A stretch of DNA of 64,000 nucleotides from Chromatiales bacterium. GTDB taxonomy: Bacteria > Pseudomonadota > Gammaproteobacteria > Steroidobacterales > GCA-2729495. How positions within the stretch are numbered: the first letter of the stretch is position 1; each line of letters opens with the position of its first letter. Positions 44,964 through 54,709 of the stretch are shown here, piece by piece. The stretch lies in assembly GCA_020351875.1 (NCBI GenBank), contig CP070671.1:2720686-2784685 (forward strand). Reading direction: 5' to 3'. The position numbers and the translations under genes were made by a program. The notes under the pieces were generated by a model. The model ran no database searches, was not told where the DNA came from, and saw only the letters and a program-made list of their open reading frames with translations.

Positions 44964-45614
44964 ATGCTGGAGATCGTGAAATCGGGCGGCTGGATGATGC
45001 TGCCCATCATTCTGTGTTCAGTGATCGCTGCGGCCATCATGCTGGAGCGCTTCTGGACCCTGCAGCAGCGCCGAGTCCTGCCCAAGGACCTGACTCGCCA
45101 GGTCTGGGAATGGGTCAGCAAGAACCAGCTGTCACTCGAGCACATCAAGTCGCTGCGCGACAGTTCGCCGCTCGGCGAAATTCTGGCGGTGGCGCTGACG
45201 AACCGGCAGCGTGACCGCGAGATCATGAAAGAGCGCGTCGAGGACACCGGACGCCACGTGGTGCACGATCTGGAGCGCTACCTGAACACGCTGGGCACGA
45301 TCGCCGGTGTGTCGCCGTTACTTGGGCTGCTGGGCACGGTCGTGGGCATGGTCAAGGTCTTTGCCGCGATCACGGAGTTTGGTGTCGGCGACCCGGCCGT
45401 GTTGGCCGGGGGTATTTCGGAAGCCCTGATTACCACGGCTGCCGGCCTGACGGTCGCGATTCCATCCCTGATCGCGTACCGGTACCTGCGTGGCAAAGTG
45501 AATTCGATCGTGGTGCAGATGGAAAAAGAAGCCATCACCCTGGTCGAAGCTCTGCATCGCAAACAATTCTTCGACACTCTGGGAAAACAGCGCAATGAAG
45601 CTGCGCACGGCTGA
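44964..45614 (+). CDS. exbB: ExbB/TolQ-family proton channel subunit
   Basis: A 216-residue MotA/TolQ/ExbB protein with three helices. GWMMLPIILCSVIAAAIMLE is helix 1; GTIAGVSPLLGLLGTVVGMV and GISEALITTAAGLTVAIPSL are helices 2 and 3 with the conserved polar positions. With ExbD it converts the proton gradient into work, often for a TonB protein. Adjacent to comEC and kdsB as in Pseudomonas (PA2983). A TATAGT -10-like box lies at 44932-44937 with TGTAAA 17 bases upstream. exbD overlaps by 20 bases. Confidence 0.93.
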   Translation: MLEIVKSGGWMMLPIILCSVIAAAIMLERFWTLQQRRVLPKDLTRQVWEWVSKNQLSLEHIKSLRDSSPLGEILAVALTNRQRDREIMKERVEDTGRHVVHDLERYLNTLGTIAGVSPLLGLLGTVVGMVKVFAAITEFGVGDPAVLAGGISEALITTAAGLTVAIPSLIAYRYLRGKVNSIVVQMEKEAITLVEALHRKQFFDTLGKQRNEAAHG

Positions 45615-46035
45615 ACCTGAAGAACCCGATGTCAATCTCACGTCGCTGATCGACGTCGTGCTGCTATTGCTCGTGTTCTTCATGGTGACCACCAGTTTCG
45701 TTCGGGAATCACAAATTGCGATACGGTTGCCGGAGGCTGACACGTCGGCCGCGCCGGCGTCGGCGCCACCGGTCGAGATTTCGGTTTCCGCTGGTGGTGA
45801 TTACCGTGTCAACGGCCGGGCATTGGTAGACAACCGGCCGGCGACACTCGCCGCGGCGATACGCCAGGTGACGGATGAGCTCGAAGAGGTGCCATCCGTG
45901 ACGATCAGCGCCGATGCCGAGGCCAGTCACCAGTCGGTGGTGACGGCAATGGATATCGCCGGGCGCCTGGGATTCAGCGAGATTTCCATCGCCACGGTCC
46001 GCGCACCGGGAGACAGCGCCGGCGATGGCAGCTAG
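45595..46035 (+). CDS. exbD: ExbD/TolR-family subunit
   Basis: A 146-residue protein: a cytosolic N-terminus, one transmembrane helix holding the proton-path aspartate (NLTSLIDVVLLLLVFFMVTT), and a periplasmic TolR-like domain with the IRLPEADT and ISADAEASHQSVVTAMD blocks. It pairs with the upstream ExbB. msbA and lpxK, which usually follow before kdsB, are absent. Confidence 0.93.
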   Translation: MKLRTAEPEEPDVNLTSLIDVVLLLLVFFMVTTSFVRESQIAIRLPEADTSAAPASAPPVEISVSAGGDYRVNGRALVDNRPATLAAAIRQVTDELEEVPSVTISADAEASHQSVVTAMDIAGRLGFSEISIATVRAPGDSAGDGS

Positions 46036-46795
46036 CGCGGGCATGTTTCGCGTGGTCATTCCAGCGCGTTACGCGTCGACAAGATTTCCCGGAAAGGCCG
46101 TCGCCGAACTGCTCGGCAGGCCGATGATTCAGCACGTTTATGAGCGGGCGGTCGCCAGTTACGCGGCTGAAGTCATCATTGCCACGGACGACGCGCGCGT
46201 TGCGGACGCTGCGGCTGAGTTTGACGCGCCCGTGACAATGACCAGCGACACCCACGAGTCGGGCACTGACCGGGTGGCAGAGGTGGCGACGCAACACGGG
46301 TGGCAGGCGGAAGACATCGTCGTCAACCTGCAGGGTGATGCGCCGACGATTCCACCATCCAGTGTCGGCCTGGTGGCGGAGTTGCTCAACAATCACCCGG
46401 CTGCCGACATGGCCACGCTTTGCGTCCCGATTAACGGCCTGGCCGAGTACCAGAGCCCGCACGTGGTGAAGGTCGTGATGGACCGCGAGGGGCGGGCGCT
46501 GTATTTCAGTCGCAGCCCGATCCCGGCAAGCGGACACGGCGGCGAGCGAAAGCCCGAGCAGGTGTGGCGCCATCTCGGGATCTACGCGTATCGCGTGGGC
46601 GCCCTGCAGCGTTTGTCCGCAACGCCCGCGTGCTATCTTGAAAGCTGCGAAAAGCTGGAGCAGTTGCGCGCATTGTGGCTCGGTATGGAAATCCGGGTTG
46701 CAGTCGCGACGGAGAAGCATGGTCCGGATGTGGACACGCCTGAAGACCTTGCTGCGGCGGCAGCCTACCTCACCGCCGGAAGAGACGATGGCTGA
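46025..46795 (+). CDS. kdsB: 3-deoxy-manno-octulosonate cytidylyltransferase
   Basis: A 256-residue enzyme that makes CMP-Kdo for lipopolysaccharide. VVIPARYASTRFPGKAVAEL at the N-terminus, SGTDRVAEV, NLQGDAPTIPP and the LYFSRSPIP block are family signatures. ATG 46025 matches the N-terminal length of Pseudomonas KdsB; ATG 46043 would match the shorter E. coli form. It overlaps exbD and, at the 3' end, the phosphatase gene by 8 bases. Confidence 0.96.
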   Translation: MAASAGMFRVVIPARYASTRFPGKAVAELLGRPMIQHVYERAVASYAAEVIIATDDARVADAAAEFDAPVTMTSDTHESGTDRVAEVATQHGWQAEDIVVNLQGDAPTIPPSSVGLVAELLNNHPAADMATLCVPINGLAEYQSPHVVKVVMDREGRALYFSRSPIPASGHGGERKPEQVWRHLGIYAYRVGALQRLSATPACYLESCEKLEQLRALWLGMEIRVAVATEKHGPDVDTPEDLAAAAAYLTAGRDDG

Positions 46796-47303
46796 GCACG
46801 ATCCGGATGATGCCGATGTCAGCGTTCTGCTGGTGTGCATGGGCAACATCTGTCGTTCGCCCATGGCGGAAGGGTGGCTGAGCCACAGGCTCGGCAATTG
46901 GTCGCGCGGCCCCAAAGTTTACGTGGATTCGGCAGGCACCCACGGTTACCACGCCGGCTCTTCGCCCGATCCGCGGGCGCAGGCGGCCACTGCGCGACGA
47001 GGATTTCATATCGGCCACCTCCAGGCACGCCAGGTGGTCGTGGAAGACTTCGAACGCTTCGACCTGCTGCTCGCCATGGACACCGACAACCTGGAATTTC
47101 TCACTCGCCTTGCGCCGGATACGCGGCGCGCTGAGCTCAGGCGCTTACTCGACTTTGCCCCGACCGCAGGCATTACGGATGTACCGGATCCGTATTACGG
47201 CGGCGACACCGGGTTCGAGCGAGTGCTCGACCTCGTCGAAGCCGCGGTCGAAGGTTTGCTGCCCGAACTCGATGCCCGGGCGGCATCGCGTCGCAGGCGC
47301 TGA
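46788..47303 (+). CDS. Low-molecular-weight protein-tyrosine phosphatase
   Basis: A 171-residue enzyme. The P-loop is CMGNICRSP (CX5R) near residue 17 and the general acid is in VPDPYYGG. The structure is full length with a few extra N- and C-terminal residues (arginine-rich end RAASRRRR). In Pseudomonas the homologue also follows kdsB. The target protein is not known. It is convergent with rne, 6 bases away. Confidence 0.95.
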   Translation: MAEHDPDDADVSVLLVCMGNICRSPMAEGWLSHRLGNWSRGPKVYVDSAGTHGYHAGSSPDPRAQAATARRGFHIGHLQARQVVVEDFERFDLLLAMDTDNLEFLTRLAPDTRRAELRRLLDFAPTAGITDVPDPYYGGDTGFERVLDLVEAAVEGLLPELDARAASRRRR

Positions 47304-47309
47304 CGGGCT

Positions 47310-49871
47310 TTACCTGTCCTGGCGGTCCCGCGGGTCGCCGCTTTTCGAAGACCACACCTTGTAGCTGCGCGAACTGTCGCTCTTGGCCGCTTCTTCCCAG
47401 GGCAACAGCCGGTCGCGGTCGGCTTTCTTTTCTGCTGCAGGTTTTTGTTCACCGGCCGGTTTTGACTCAGGTGCAGGCGCTCGTTCCGGCGCCGTCTGCT
47501 GGCTCGTCTCAGGTTGCTTTTTCGCTGCAGGCTCCTGGCGAGGCTCGGCGGGTGGGGGCGGCGGCGCGGGCGGGGCCTTCGCAGCGGACGGCCCCGCGGC
47601 TTGCAGCGGCCGCGCTGGCATGGTGTCGCTTTCACCCGGGGGTTGTTTGGGCTGCTCAACGGCCTTTGTCGGTTCAGCTGGCGCTGTCCTGACCGGCTCG
47701 GGCTGCACAGGCTGACGGGATTCGGCAGCGGTTGCCGAATCGCGGTGCTCCGGTGTCGAATCCCGCTGGCGCTCCGGGGCCGTTTCCGCCTTGTTTCCGG
47801 TGGCCTGTTGCCCCTGCTGACCGCCTTTGCCGACGCCGCCGCCACCTGAGCGCCGCCGCCGGCCCCGCCGTGAGCGCTGGTTGCCACTGCGGGCTTCCTT
47901 CTCCTGGCTGTCCGCTTTCCGATTGTCCGTTGCCTTGGCGGCCTGCGTATCGCGGGCGGCGGTATCGCGGCCCGGCTTGTCTTTGCGACCGCGCTCCGGC
48001 TTGTCCCGGCGCCCGCCGCTGCGGTCGTCGCTGCGCGAGCGCGCCCGTCCCTGCTGCCCACGGCCGCGGGCGCCCCCTCGGCCCTGCCCGCCGCGGCGGC
48101 CACGATCACCGCGACCCTGGTCGCGCCGGCCGCGGCGCGGCGTCTTTTCGGGCAGTTCTTCGGGCTCCGGCGTGCCCAGCAGCGCTTGTTTCAAGCGCGT
48201 CAGCAGACCCGGCTGCGGCTTGCCGCTGTCGGGACTCGTCACGGTGGGCGGCGGCGTGGCCGGTTTTTCCGGCACCACCACTTTCACCGCGGGTGCCTCG
48301 GCTTTTGGCCGCGGTGTGCTCGCCAGCGCCAGTGCCGCATCCTCGTCACCGGTCTCGCGGAGGTCGTAACTTGCCCCGGTGTTTTCCGGCAGCACGGTCT
48401 GGTCGTCGCGAACCCGGCGTATCGAATAATTCGGGGTTTCCAGTTCGGGGTTGGCGATCAGGATGACCTGCAGATCGTCGCGCTGTTCAATGCGGCTGAT
48501 CCAGTCACGCTTCTCATTCAGCAGGTACGTCGCCACATCGATCGGCAGCTGGGCGATAACTTTCGCCGTGCGTTCCTTGCGGGCTTCCTCACCAATCAGG
48601 CGGAGTATCGACAGCGCGAGGGACTCGACACTGCGCACGTGGCCGATCCCGTTGCAGCGGGGGCACACCTGGTGCGCGGATTCGCCGAGAGACGGCCGCA
48701 GCCGTTGGCGGGACATCTCGAGCAGGCCAAAGCGGGAAATGCGCCCGATCTGCACCCGGGCGCGATCGGCCCGCACCGCCTCGCGCAGGCGGTTTTCCAC
48801 ATCGCGCTGGTTCCGGGACGGGCCCATGTCGATGAAGTCGATGACCAGCAGGCCACCCAAGTCGCGCAACCGGCACTGCCGGGCCACTTCGTCGGCCGCC
48901 TCGAGGTTGGTGGCCAGGGCGGTGGCCTCGATGTCGCCGCCCTTGGTCGCGCGCGCCGAGTTGATGTCAATGGAAATCAGGGCCTCGGTGTGGTCGATCA
49001 CGATGCTGCCGCCCGAAGGCAGGTGCACGGTGTGGGCGAAGGCCGATTCGATCTGGCTCTCGATCTGGAAGCGCGTGAACAGCGGCACCGGGTCTTCGTA
49101 GTGACGCAGCTTGCGCGTGTTCTGGGGCATCGCGTGTTCCATGAACTCGCGGGCCTCTTCGAAGGTCGTCGCATCGTCGACCAGGATTTCACCAATGTCC
49201 GCGGACAGGTGATCGCGCAGCGCGCGGACCATCGCATTGCTGTCCTGGAACAGCAGGCACGGCGCTTCACGAGGTTGGACGACCTGCAGTATGGCTTCCC
49301 AGATACCCAGCAGGTAATCCAGATCCCACCGCAGCTCTTCCTCGGCCCGGCCCACGCCGGCCGTGCGCACGATGACGCCCATGCCCGACGGAATCTCGAT
49401 GCCCTGGAGCGCATCCTTCACCACGTCCCGGTCTTCGCCGGTAATCCGGCGGGATACCCCGCCGGCCCGCGGGTTGTTCGGCATCAGTACGATGAAGCGG
49501 CCGGCAAGGCTGATGAAAGTCGTCAGCGCTGCACCCTTGTTGCCGCGCTCTTCTTTCTCGACCTGGACGACGATGTCCTGGCCTTCTTTCAGCACGTCGC
49601 GGATATTGAGCCGCTGGCCCGGCTCGGGCTCCTTCAGGAAATACTCGCGCGAGATTTCCTTCAGCGGCAGGAAGCCGTGACGTTCGGCGCCGTAGTTGAC
49701 AAAGGCAGCGTCGAGACTGGGCTCGACCCGGGTGATCTTACCCTTGTATATGTTGGCCTTTTTCTGGGCGCGGGAGGCGATCTCGATATCGAGATCGATG
49801 AGTTTCTGGCCATCGACCATGGCCACGCGCAACTCTTCTTCCTGAGTTGCGTTGACGAGCATTCTCTTCAT
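47310..49871 (-). CDS. rne: Ribonuclease E
   Basis: An 853-residue endoribonuclease, the core of the RNA degradosome. ATG 49871 gives [21 protein letters not shown]. The S1 domain is at about residues 35-120, catalytic Asp302 and Asp345 match E. coli 303 and 346, and the zinc-link is CPRC (402-405). The C-terminal 300 residues are disordered: an arginine/glycine-rich RNA-binding stretch, alternating Pro/Ala/Glu-rich tracts, and an end with [19 protein letters not shown] that may be a partner-binding motif. It is somewhat shorter than E. coli RNase E (1061). Confidence 0.97.
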   Translation of the reverse strand: MKRMLVNATQEEELRVAMVDGQKLIDLDIEIASRAQKKANIYKGKITRVEPSLDAAFVNYGAERHGFLPLKEISREYFLKEPEPGQRLNIRDVLKEGQDIVVQVEKEERGNKGAALTTFISLAGRFIVLMPNNPRAGGVSRRITGEDRDVVKDALQGIEIPSGMGVIVRTAGVGRAEEELRWDLDYLLGIWEAILQVVQPREAPCLLFQDSNAMVRALRDHLSADIGEILVDDATTFEEAREFMEHAMPQNTRKLRHYEDPVPLFTRFQIESQIESAFAHTVHLPSGGSIVIDHTEALISIDINSARATKGGDIEATALATNLEAADEVARQCRLRDLGGLLVIDFIDMGPSRNQRDVENRLREAVRADRARVQIGRISRFGLLEMSRQRLRPSLGESAHQVCPRCNGIGHVRSVESLALSILRLIGEEARKERTAKVIAQLPIDVATYLLNEKRDWISRIEQRDDLQVILIANPELETPNYSIRRVRDDQTVLPENTGASYDLRETGDEDAALALASTPRPKAEAPAVKVVVPEKPATPPPTVTSPDSGKPQPGLLTRLKQALLGTPEPEELPEKTPRRGRRDQGRGDRGRRGGQGRGGARGRGQQGRARSRSDDRSGGRRDKPERGRKDKPGRDTAARDTQAAKATDNRKADSQEKEARSGNQRSRRGRRRRSGGGGVGKGGQQGQQATGNKAETAPERQRDSTPEHRDSATAAESRQPVQPEPVRTAPAEPTKAVEQPKQPPGESDTMPARPLQAAGPSAAKAPPAPPPPPAEPRQEPAAKKQPETSQQTAPERAPAPESKPAGEQKPAAEKKADRDRLLPWEEAAKSDSSRSYKVWSSKSGDPRDRQDR

Positions 49872-50247
49872 AAGCCCCTGCAATAAACAGTTCGGGGGCT
49901 CCAGGTGACTGCTGGGGATGCACAGCGCTGCCGCCGCGTCTGCGCGCGGTCATGGCCATTCGCCCGTCCTGGGAGACGGTCTCAGAAAGGCTGTGATCGT
50001 ATCGATCGGCCGTGTGCATACAGCTGATCCAGCGAAACCCTTGTTCAAGGTGTGTCGGGAGACCACTTGGTTTCCCGTCACCTGGTAGCCAGTCGTCGGT
50101 CTGCGTCGCAGGCCGACCGGAACCGGTCGCTTCTGGCGTCCGGGGTGTATTCAAAATCGTTGGTCCTGGCGAACGCATCGCGGGTCCAACAAAAATTTAA
50201 TATAACAGGCACTTGCAACTGCGGCAATGTAACCAGTCGGGGGGTTG
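49872..50247 (-). promoter_or_regulatory. Long leader of rne and shared rne/rluC control region
   Basis: A 376-base stretch with no supported gene between the divergent rne and rluC. With the candidate promoter at 50199-50227 the rne leader would be about 320 bases, similar to the 361-base E. coli leader through which RNase E limits its own synthesis. The segment next to the rne start is free of long open frames; the promoter side (50185-50205) is very A+T-rich. I could not fold it by eye to specific hairpins. Autoregulation here is by analogy. Confidence 0.5.
50199..50227 (-). promoter_or_regulatory. Candidate sigma-70 promoter of rne
   Basis: On the minus strand TTGCCG (50227-50222) and TATATT (50204-50199) are 17 bases apart, the ideal spacing. 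It lies about 330 bases before the rne start codon and only 20 bases from the rluC start on the other strand. Confidence 0.55.
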
Positions 50248-51198
50248 ATGAGCGACGGGCCGGCCACGGGCGGCGTGCAGCGGATCCGCGTCGACGAAGA
50301 TGACGCCGGCCGCCGCCTGGACAATTTCCTGCTGAGCCGGTTCAAGGGCCTGCCGCGCAGCCGCGTCTACCGGATGATCCGTGGGGGTGAGGTGCGCGTG
50401 AACGGCGGTCGCGCCCGGCCGGACCGCCGGCTTCAGGCCGGTGATGAACTGCGCCTGCCACCGGTGCGCCTTGCGCCGCCGCGCTCGCCACCCCCGGATG
50501 CTCCCGAACGCGGGCGGTGGCTCGCCGATCGCGTGCTGTACGAGGATCGTGATCTGCTGGTCATCGACAAGCCCGCCGGTCTGGCCGTGCACGGTGGCAG
50601 CGGCATCAGCTTGGGCGCCATCGAGCTGCTGCGGGCTACACGCCAGGACGACAACCTGGAACTGGTGCATCGCCTGGACCGGGAGACCAGCGGTTGCCTG
50701 TTAATTGCGAAGCGGCGCCCGGCACTGCGTCGACTGCACGCGCAGTTGCGCGACGGCACCGTGCGCAAGCTCTATGTCGCGCTGCTGGTTGGCCAGCTGC
50801 GCGGGCCGGAGCGCATCGTGGACGATCCGCTGTTGACCACGCAGCGCCGCGGCGGCGAGCGTTACGTCACGGTGGCGGCAGGTGGCAAACCGGCGCGCAG
50901 TCGCTTTCGACCCCGCGAGGTGCTGTCCCGGTGCACTCTGTGCGACGTGCAGATCGACACCGGTCGCACGCACCAGATTCGCGTGCATGCTGCGCATATC
51001 GGTCACCCGGTGGCGGGGGATGATCGTTATGGCACCGGCGTGGACCCCGCGGTCCGCAAGGGCAAGCTGCAGCGACTGTTTCTGCACGCGTCGAGCCTGA
51101 GTTTCGACAGCCCGTCAGGCGAGCGGGTCATTAATGTGCAGTGCGCGTTGCCCGCAGAGCTGGAGCAGGTGCTCGAAAAGTTGCGCGGCCGGTCATGA
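50248..51198 (+). CDS. rluC: 23S rRNA pseudouridine(955/2504/2580) synthase
   Basis: A 316-residue RluA-family enzyme from ATG 50248 with a GGGGGG site. The S4-like domain (RRLDNFLLSRFKGLPRSRVY) precedes the catalytic domain with LVHRLDRETSGCLLIAKR (catalytic Asp in HRLDR) and TGRTHQIRVHAAHIGHPVAG. It modifies three uridines of 23S rRNA. Divergent from rne as in E. coli, where the same pair occurs. Confidence 0.96.
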   Translation: MSDGPATGGVQRIRVDEDDAGRRLDNFLLSRFKGLPRSRVYRMIRGGEVRVNGGRARPDRRLQAGDELRLPPVRLAPPRSPPPDAPERGRWLADRVLYEDRDLLVIDKPAGLAVHGGSGISLGAIELLRATRQDDNLELVHRLDRETSGCLLIAKRRPALRRLHAQLRDGTVRKLYVALLVGQLRGPERIVDDPLLTTQRRGGERYVTVAAGGKPARSRFRPREVLSRCTLCDVQIDTGRTHQIRVHAAHIGHPVAGDDRYGTGVDPAVRKGKLQRLFLHASSLSFDSPSGERVINVQCALPAELEQVLEKLRGRS

Positions 51199-51204
51199 CG
51201 CCCA

Positions 51205-51789
51205 TTACGGCAGGGTGATTCCCAGGGCCCGCAGGCAGTCGGCGAGCCAGATCAAGGGCAATCCCTGGATAGCGGTAGGGTCCTGGTTGTCGATGCGTTG
51301 CATCAGTGACACACCCAGACCTTCGGCCTTGAAACTGCCGGCACAATCGAAGGGTTGCTCACACTCCAGGTAACGGCGGATTTCCGCCGCCGACAGCGAA
51401 CGAAAAACCACCGTGGTCAGGTCCACGTGCGTGCGCGGCACATCGACATCCGGGCTGATGACGCACACTGCCGTGTAGAAATTCACACTCTGACCGGAGC
51501 AGGCGGTCAGCTGCTCGATGGCGGGCTCCAGCGCGCCGGGCTTCGACAGGACCCGGTCGCCCAGGGCGGCCACCTGGTCGCTGCCGATCACAATCTCGGC
51601 GCCACCGGCCGCAGACTCCGCTTTCAGCCGGGCAAGGCGCGCGGCCAGCGCGCGGGGCGTTTCCCCGGCCTGTGGAATCTCGTCGACATTGGGCGAACGG
51701 CAGCTGAAATCCGTCAGCAGGCGTTCCAGCAGCGCCCGCCGGTAGCGCGATGTCGAGGCCAGTACGACCGGTAACTTGTCTTGGCTCAC
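51205..51789 (-). CDS. 7-methyl-GTP pyrophosphatase (Maf/YceF family)
   Basis: A 194-residue Maf-like nucleotide pyrophosphatase. VVLASTSRYRRALLERLL is the N-terminal signature, VIGSDQVAALGDRVLSKPG and CAGSFKAEGLGVSLMQRIDN follow, as in E. coli YceF. It hydrolyses modified nucleoside triphosphates. The start is probably GTG 51789; an ATG at 51834 would add 15 residues. Divergent from yceD as in E. coli, with about 75 bases between. Confidence 0.92.
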   Translation of the reverse strand: MSQDKLPVVLASTSRYRRALLERLLTDFSCRSPNVDEIPQAGETPRALAARLARLKAESAAGGAEIVIGSDQVAALGDRVLSKPGALEPAIEQLTACSGQSVNFYTAVCVISPDVDVPRTHVDLTTVVFRSLSAAEIRRYLECEQPFDCAGSFKAEGLGVSLMQRIDNQDPTAIQGLPLIWLADCLRALGITLP

Positions 51790-51863
51790 TAGCAGTGGCC
51801 TAAGGTCTTCAACGAACGGGATATTTTGACACATCTCGGAGGCCGGCCTACACTTGCCCGCTT

Positions 51864-52400
51864 ATGTTCGCGGACCGTATCGACAGGGCCCGGCTCGAGG
51901 AACTGGCGATGCGTCAGGCAACCTGGACAGGGCAGCTCGGCCGCAGTGAATTGCCCCGGCTGGCCTCGTTGCTCGCCGAAGGCGCGGCACCGGCGCTCGA
52001 AGCGACAGTCAGGTTCGCGCCGGTAGAGAGCGGGCTGGCACAAATCAACCTGTCGTTGCGCGGGCACGTGCAGTTGGTCTGCCAGCGTTGCCTGGGGCCG
52101 CTGGACTGGGCGGTCGCATTGGATGTGAGCCTGACGGTGGTGGCCGACGAAAGCGACACCGGGCGGCTGGAAGATCCGTTTGAGAGCGTGGTGCTGCCGG
52201 CAGACGGGCTGCACCTGGACCAGCTTGCAGAGGATGAAGTCCTGGCGGCAGTGCCGCTGGCGCCGAGACATGGGCCCGACGCGGCCTGTAGCGGGCCGGC
52301 GCAGCTCGGCGCCGACGAACGGGACGAACCGGGCGGCGCGAGCCGTCCGTTTGCCGACCTGGCAGCGATGCTGAAAACCGGGCAGCGGCGAAGCGATTGA
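51864..52400 (+). CDS. yceD: YceD (DUF177) rRNA accumulation protein
   Basis: A 178-residue protein. The C-X-X-C pattern [14 protein letters not shown] and the acidic [24 protein letters not shown] block are DUF177 features. The bacterial YceD protein is needed for normal 23S rRNA accumulation in plants and E. coli. It precedes rpmF with a 20-base gap, the universal yceD-rpmF pair. Confidence 0.9.
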   Translation: MFADRIDRARLEELAMRQATWTGQLGRSELPRLASLLAEGAAPALEATVRFAPVESGLAQINLSLRGHVQLVCQRCLGPLDWAVALDVSLTVVADESDTGRLEDPFESVVLPADGLHLDQLAEDEVLAAVPLAPRHGPDAACSGPAQLGADERDEPGGASRPFADLAAMLKTGQRRSD

Positions 52401-52420
52401 CATTTTTTTGGAGATTTTTC

Positions 52421-52609
52421 ATGGCTGTTCAAAAGAATCGCAAGACACCGTCCAAGCGTGGCATGCGTCGCGCTCACGACTCGCTGGGCACGCCGGCGCT
52501 GTCCGCGGAGCCGACCACCGGCGAGACGCACCGGCGCCATCACGTGAGCCCGGACGGCTTCTATCGCGGTAAGAAGATCGTCGATACGCCCGCCGACGAT
52601 TTCGAATAG
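52421..52609 (+). CDS. rpmF: 50S ribosomal protein L32
   Basis: A 62-residue L32 starting [20 protein letters not shown] at ATG 52421, with a GGAG site 6 bases upstream. The [20 protein letters not shown] block is typical. No zinc-cysteine pairs, as in other proteobacterial L32 proteins. Cotranscribed with yceD and probably plsX. Confidence 0.97.
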   Translation: MAVQKNRKTPSKRGMRRAHDSLGTPALSAEPTTGETHRRHHVSPDGFYRGKKIVDTPADDFE

Positions 52610-52675
52610 GCAACGACCCCCGGCACTTGCTAGCCGTTGCCATCAGGCAACTGGTGTTTCGGGTGCCCATCGCGT

Positions 52676-52681
52676 GATAAT
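52676..52681 (+). promoter_or_regulatory. Possible -10 element upstream of plsX-fabH
   Basis: GATAAT in the 114-base rpmF-plsX gap, 43 bases before the plsX start. The -35 position holds only a weak match (GGTGTT, 17 bases upstream). A supplementary promoter for plsX-fabH is possible but unproven. Confidence 0.3.
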
Positions 52682-52723
52682 CAACGCTCAGCCTGCCAGG
52701 CATTCGGGGGAACGGGTGCGAGC

Positions 52724-53731
52724 TTGTCCAAGACGGTAACCATTGCCCTGGATGCGATGGGTGGCGACCATGGTGTGTCTGTGGCAGTCCCCGCCGCGTT
52801 GTGGATGCTGCGCAAGCATTCTGCCCTGGAAATCTTGCTCGTCGGTCAGCGCGACGCTATCGACGAGGTCCTGGACGGCGACACGCACGAGCGTTTACAC
52901 ATTCATGAAGCCAGCCAGGTGGTGGGTATGGATGAACCACCCGCCGATGCGCTGCGCAAGAAGAAGGATTCCTCGATGCGCGTGGCCGTCAACCTGGTGA
53001 AAGAGGGAGTTGCAGATGCCTGTGTCAGTGCAGGCAACACCGGGGCACTGATGGCCACCGGGCGTTTCGTGCTGAAAACCCTGCCAGGTATCGATCGGCC
53101 GGCGATCATGGCCATTGTGCCGACCATGACTGGACGCACTTACATGCTCGACCTGGGCGCGAACTCCGAGTGCACGGCCGAGCACCTGTTTCAGTTTGCC
53201 GTGATGGGTGCGGTCGTGGTCGGTGGTCTCGAAGATATTGACCATGATCCGACGGTAGCCCTGCTGAACATCGGCGAAGAAGACATCAAGGGTAACGACA
53301 CGATTCGCGAAGCTGCGCGCATGCTGTCGGAGACTTCTCTGAACTACGTGGGCTTTATCGAAGGCAATTCCATTGCCGATCACAAGGCCGACGTGGTGGT
53401 ATGCGACGGTTTCTCCGGCAACATCGCGCTGAAGAGCATGGAGGGCACGGCGAAACTGGTCGCACACTTCCTCGAACGCGAGTTCCGGAGCAGTCCCTAT
53501 GGCTGGTTCGCCGGCCTGGTCGCGTTGCCCCTGCTGCGATCGTTGCGCAAGCGCCTGGATCCAAGGCGTTACAATGGCGCGTCGCTGGTGGGCCTGAAAG
53601 GTATCGTCGTGAAGAGTCATGGCGGGGCCGATGCGCTGGCCATGGCCCAGGCAATCAAGGTCGCAACGCTGGAAGTCGAAAAGCGTGTGCCAGACCAGAT
53701 TCGCGAGCTGCTCGAACGACAGGTTCACTGA
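52724..53731 (+). CDS. plsX: Phosphate acyltransferase PlsX
   Basis: A 335-residue enzyme that makes acyl-phosphate from acyl-ACP for phospholipid synthesis. TIALDAMGGDHGVSVAVPAA at the N-terminus, ACVSAGNTGALMATG, DLGANSECTAEHLFQFAVMG and VCDGFSGNIALKSMEG are signatures. The start is TTG 52724, since the protein family begins a few residues before ALDAMGGD. fabH follows after 3 bases. Confidence 0.96.
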   Translation: MSKTVTIALDAMGGDHGVSVAVPAALWMLRKHSALEILLVGQRDAIDEVLDGDTHERLHIHEASQVVGMDEPPADALRKKKDSSMRVAVNLVKEGVADACVSAGNTGALMATGRFVLKTLPGIDRPAIMAIVPTMTGRTYMLDLGANSECTAEHLFQFAVMGAVVVGGLEDIDHDPTVALLNIGEEDIKGNDTIREAARMLSETSLNYVGFIEGNSIADHKADVVVCDGFSGNIALKSMEGTAKLVAHFLEREFRSSPYGWFAGLVALPLLRSLRKRLDPRRYNGASLVGLKGIVVKSHGGADALAMAQAIKVATLEVEKRVPDQIRELLERQVH

Positions 53732-53734
53732 CGC

Positions 53735-54709
53735 GTGACGCAAATCTATTCGAAGATTCTCGGTACCGGGCGCTTCCTCCCGGAACGGGTGCTGACCAAT
53801 GCCGATCTGGAGCAGATGGTCGACACTACGGACGAATGGATCCAGGCCCGCACCGGTATCAAGCGGCGCCATATTGCGGCCGACGATCAGACGACCGCCG
53901 ATCTCGCCGAGGCGGCCGCGCGCGATGCGATGGCAGCAGCGGGTGCCGAACCCGGCGACATCGACCTGATCATGGTCGGCACGACCACGCCCGACCAGGT
54001 ATTCCCCAATGTTGGCTGCCTGGTGCAGGAACGCCTGGGCATACACGGGTGCCCGGCCTTCGGTCTCGAGGCGGCCTGCAGCGGCTTCATCTACGGTCTG
54101 AGCGTGGCGGACCGCTTTGTTGCGAACGGCACGGCGAAGTGCGCGCTCGTTATCGGTGCCGAAACCCTGTCGCGAATGACTGACTGGTCCGACCGCACCA
54201 CCTGCGTGCTGTTCGGCGATGGTGCAGGTGCTGTCGTACTCGGCCCGGCCGAAGTACCGGGCGTGATTTCCTGCCACCTCGGTGCGGACGGGCGATACCA
54301 GGATCTCCTGTACCATCCGTACGGCACGTCGCGTAAGCAGCGTCCGGAAGACACGGAAGGTCCGTTCATCCAGATGCGCGGCAACGAAATATTCAAGGTG
54401 GCGGTCAAGACGCTGGAGAACATCGTCGACGAGACGCTCGAGGCCAACGACCTGCCTCGTGAAGCCATCGACTGGCTCGTGCCGCACCAGGCAAACATCC
54501 GCATCATCCAGGCCACTGCCAAGCGCCTGGCCATGCCGATGGAAAAGGTCGTGCTGACGCTGGAAGACCACGGTAATACCTCGGCGGCATCCGTCCCGAT
54601 GGCTCTCGACACGGCGGTTCGCGACGGGCGTATCCAGCGCGGTGACCTGGTGTTGCTTGAGGCTTTCGGCGGTGGCCTGACCTGGGGATCAGCACTGATC
54701 CGTTATTGA
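53735..54709 (+). CDS. fabH: 3-oxoacyl-[acyl-carrier-protein] synthase III
   Basis: A 324-residue FabH that condenses acetyl-CoA with malonyl-ACP to start fatty-acid synthesis. The catalytic Cys115 is in [13 protein letters not shown], His in [12 protein letters not shown] and Asn in [14 protein letters not shown]. Start GTG 53735. The usual downstream fabD-fabG-acpP-fabF genes are not here; instead a membrane transporter gene begins at the stop (TGATG). Confidence 0.97.
   Translation: MTQIYSKILGTGRFLPERVLTNADLEQMVDTTDEWIQARTGIKRRHIAADDQTTADLAEAAARDAMAAAGAEPGDIDLIMVGTTTPDQVFPNVGCLVQERLGIHGCPAFGLEAACSGFIYGLSVADRFVANGTAKCALVIGAETLSRMTDWSDRTTCVLFGDGAGAVVLGPAEVPGVISCHLGADGRYQDLLYHPYGTSRKQRPEDTEGPFIQMRGNEIFKVAVKTLENIVDETLEANDLPREAIDWLVPHQANIRIIQATAKRLAMPMEKVVLTLEDHGNTSAASVPMALDTAVRDGRIQRGDLVLLEAFGGGLTWGSALIRY

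Noticed and set aside
48186..49886. 566-codon plus-strand frame antisense to rne
   Set aside because: Opposite to the conserved catalytic half of RNase E; residue make-up is that of a mirror frame.
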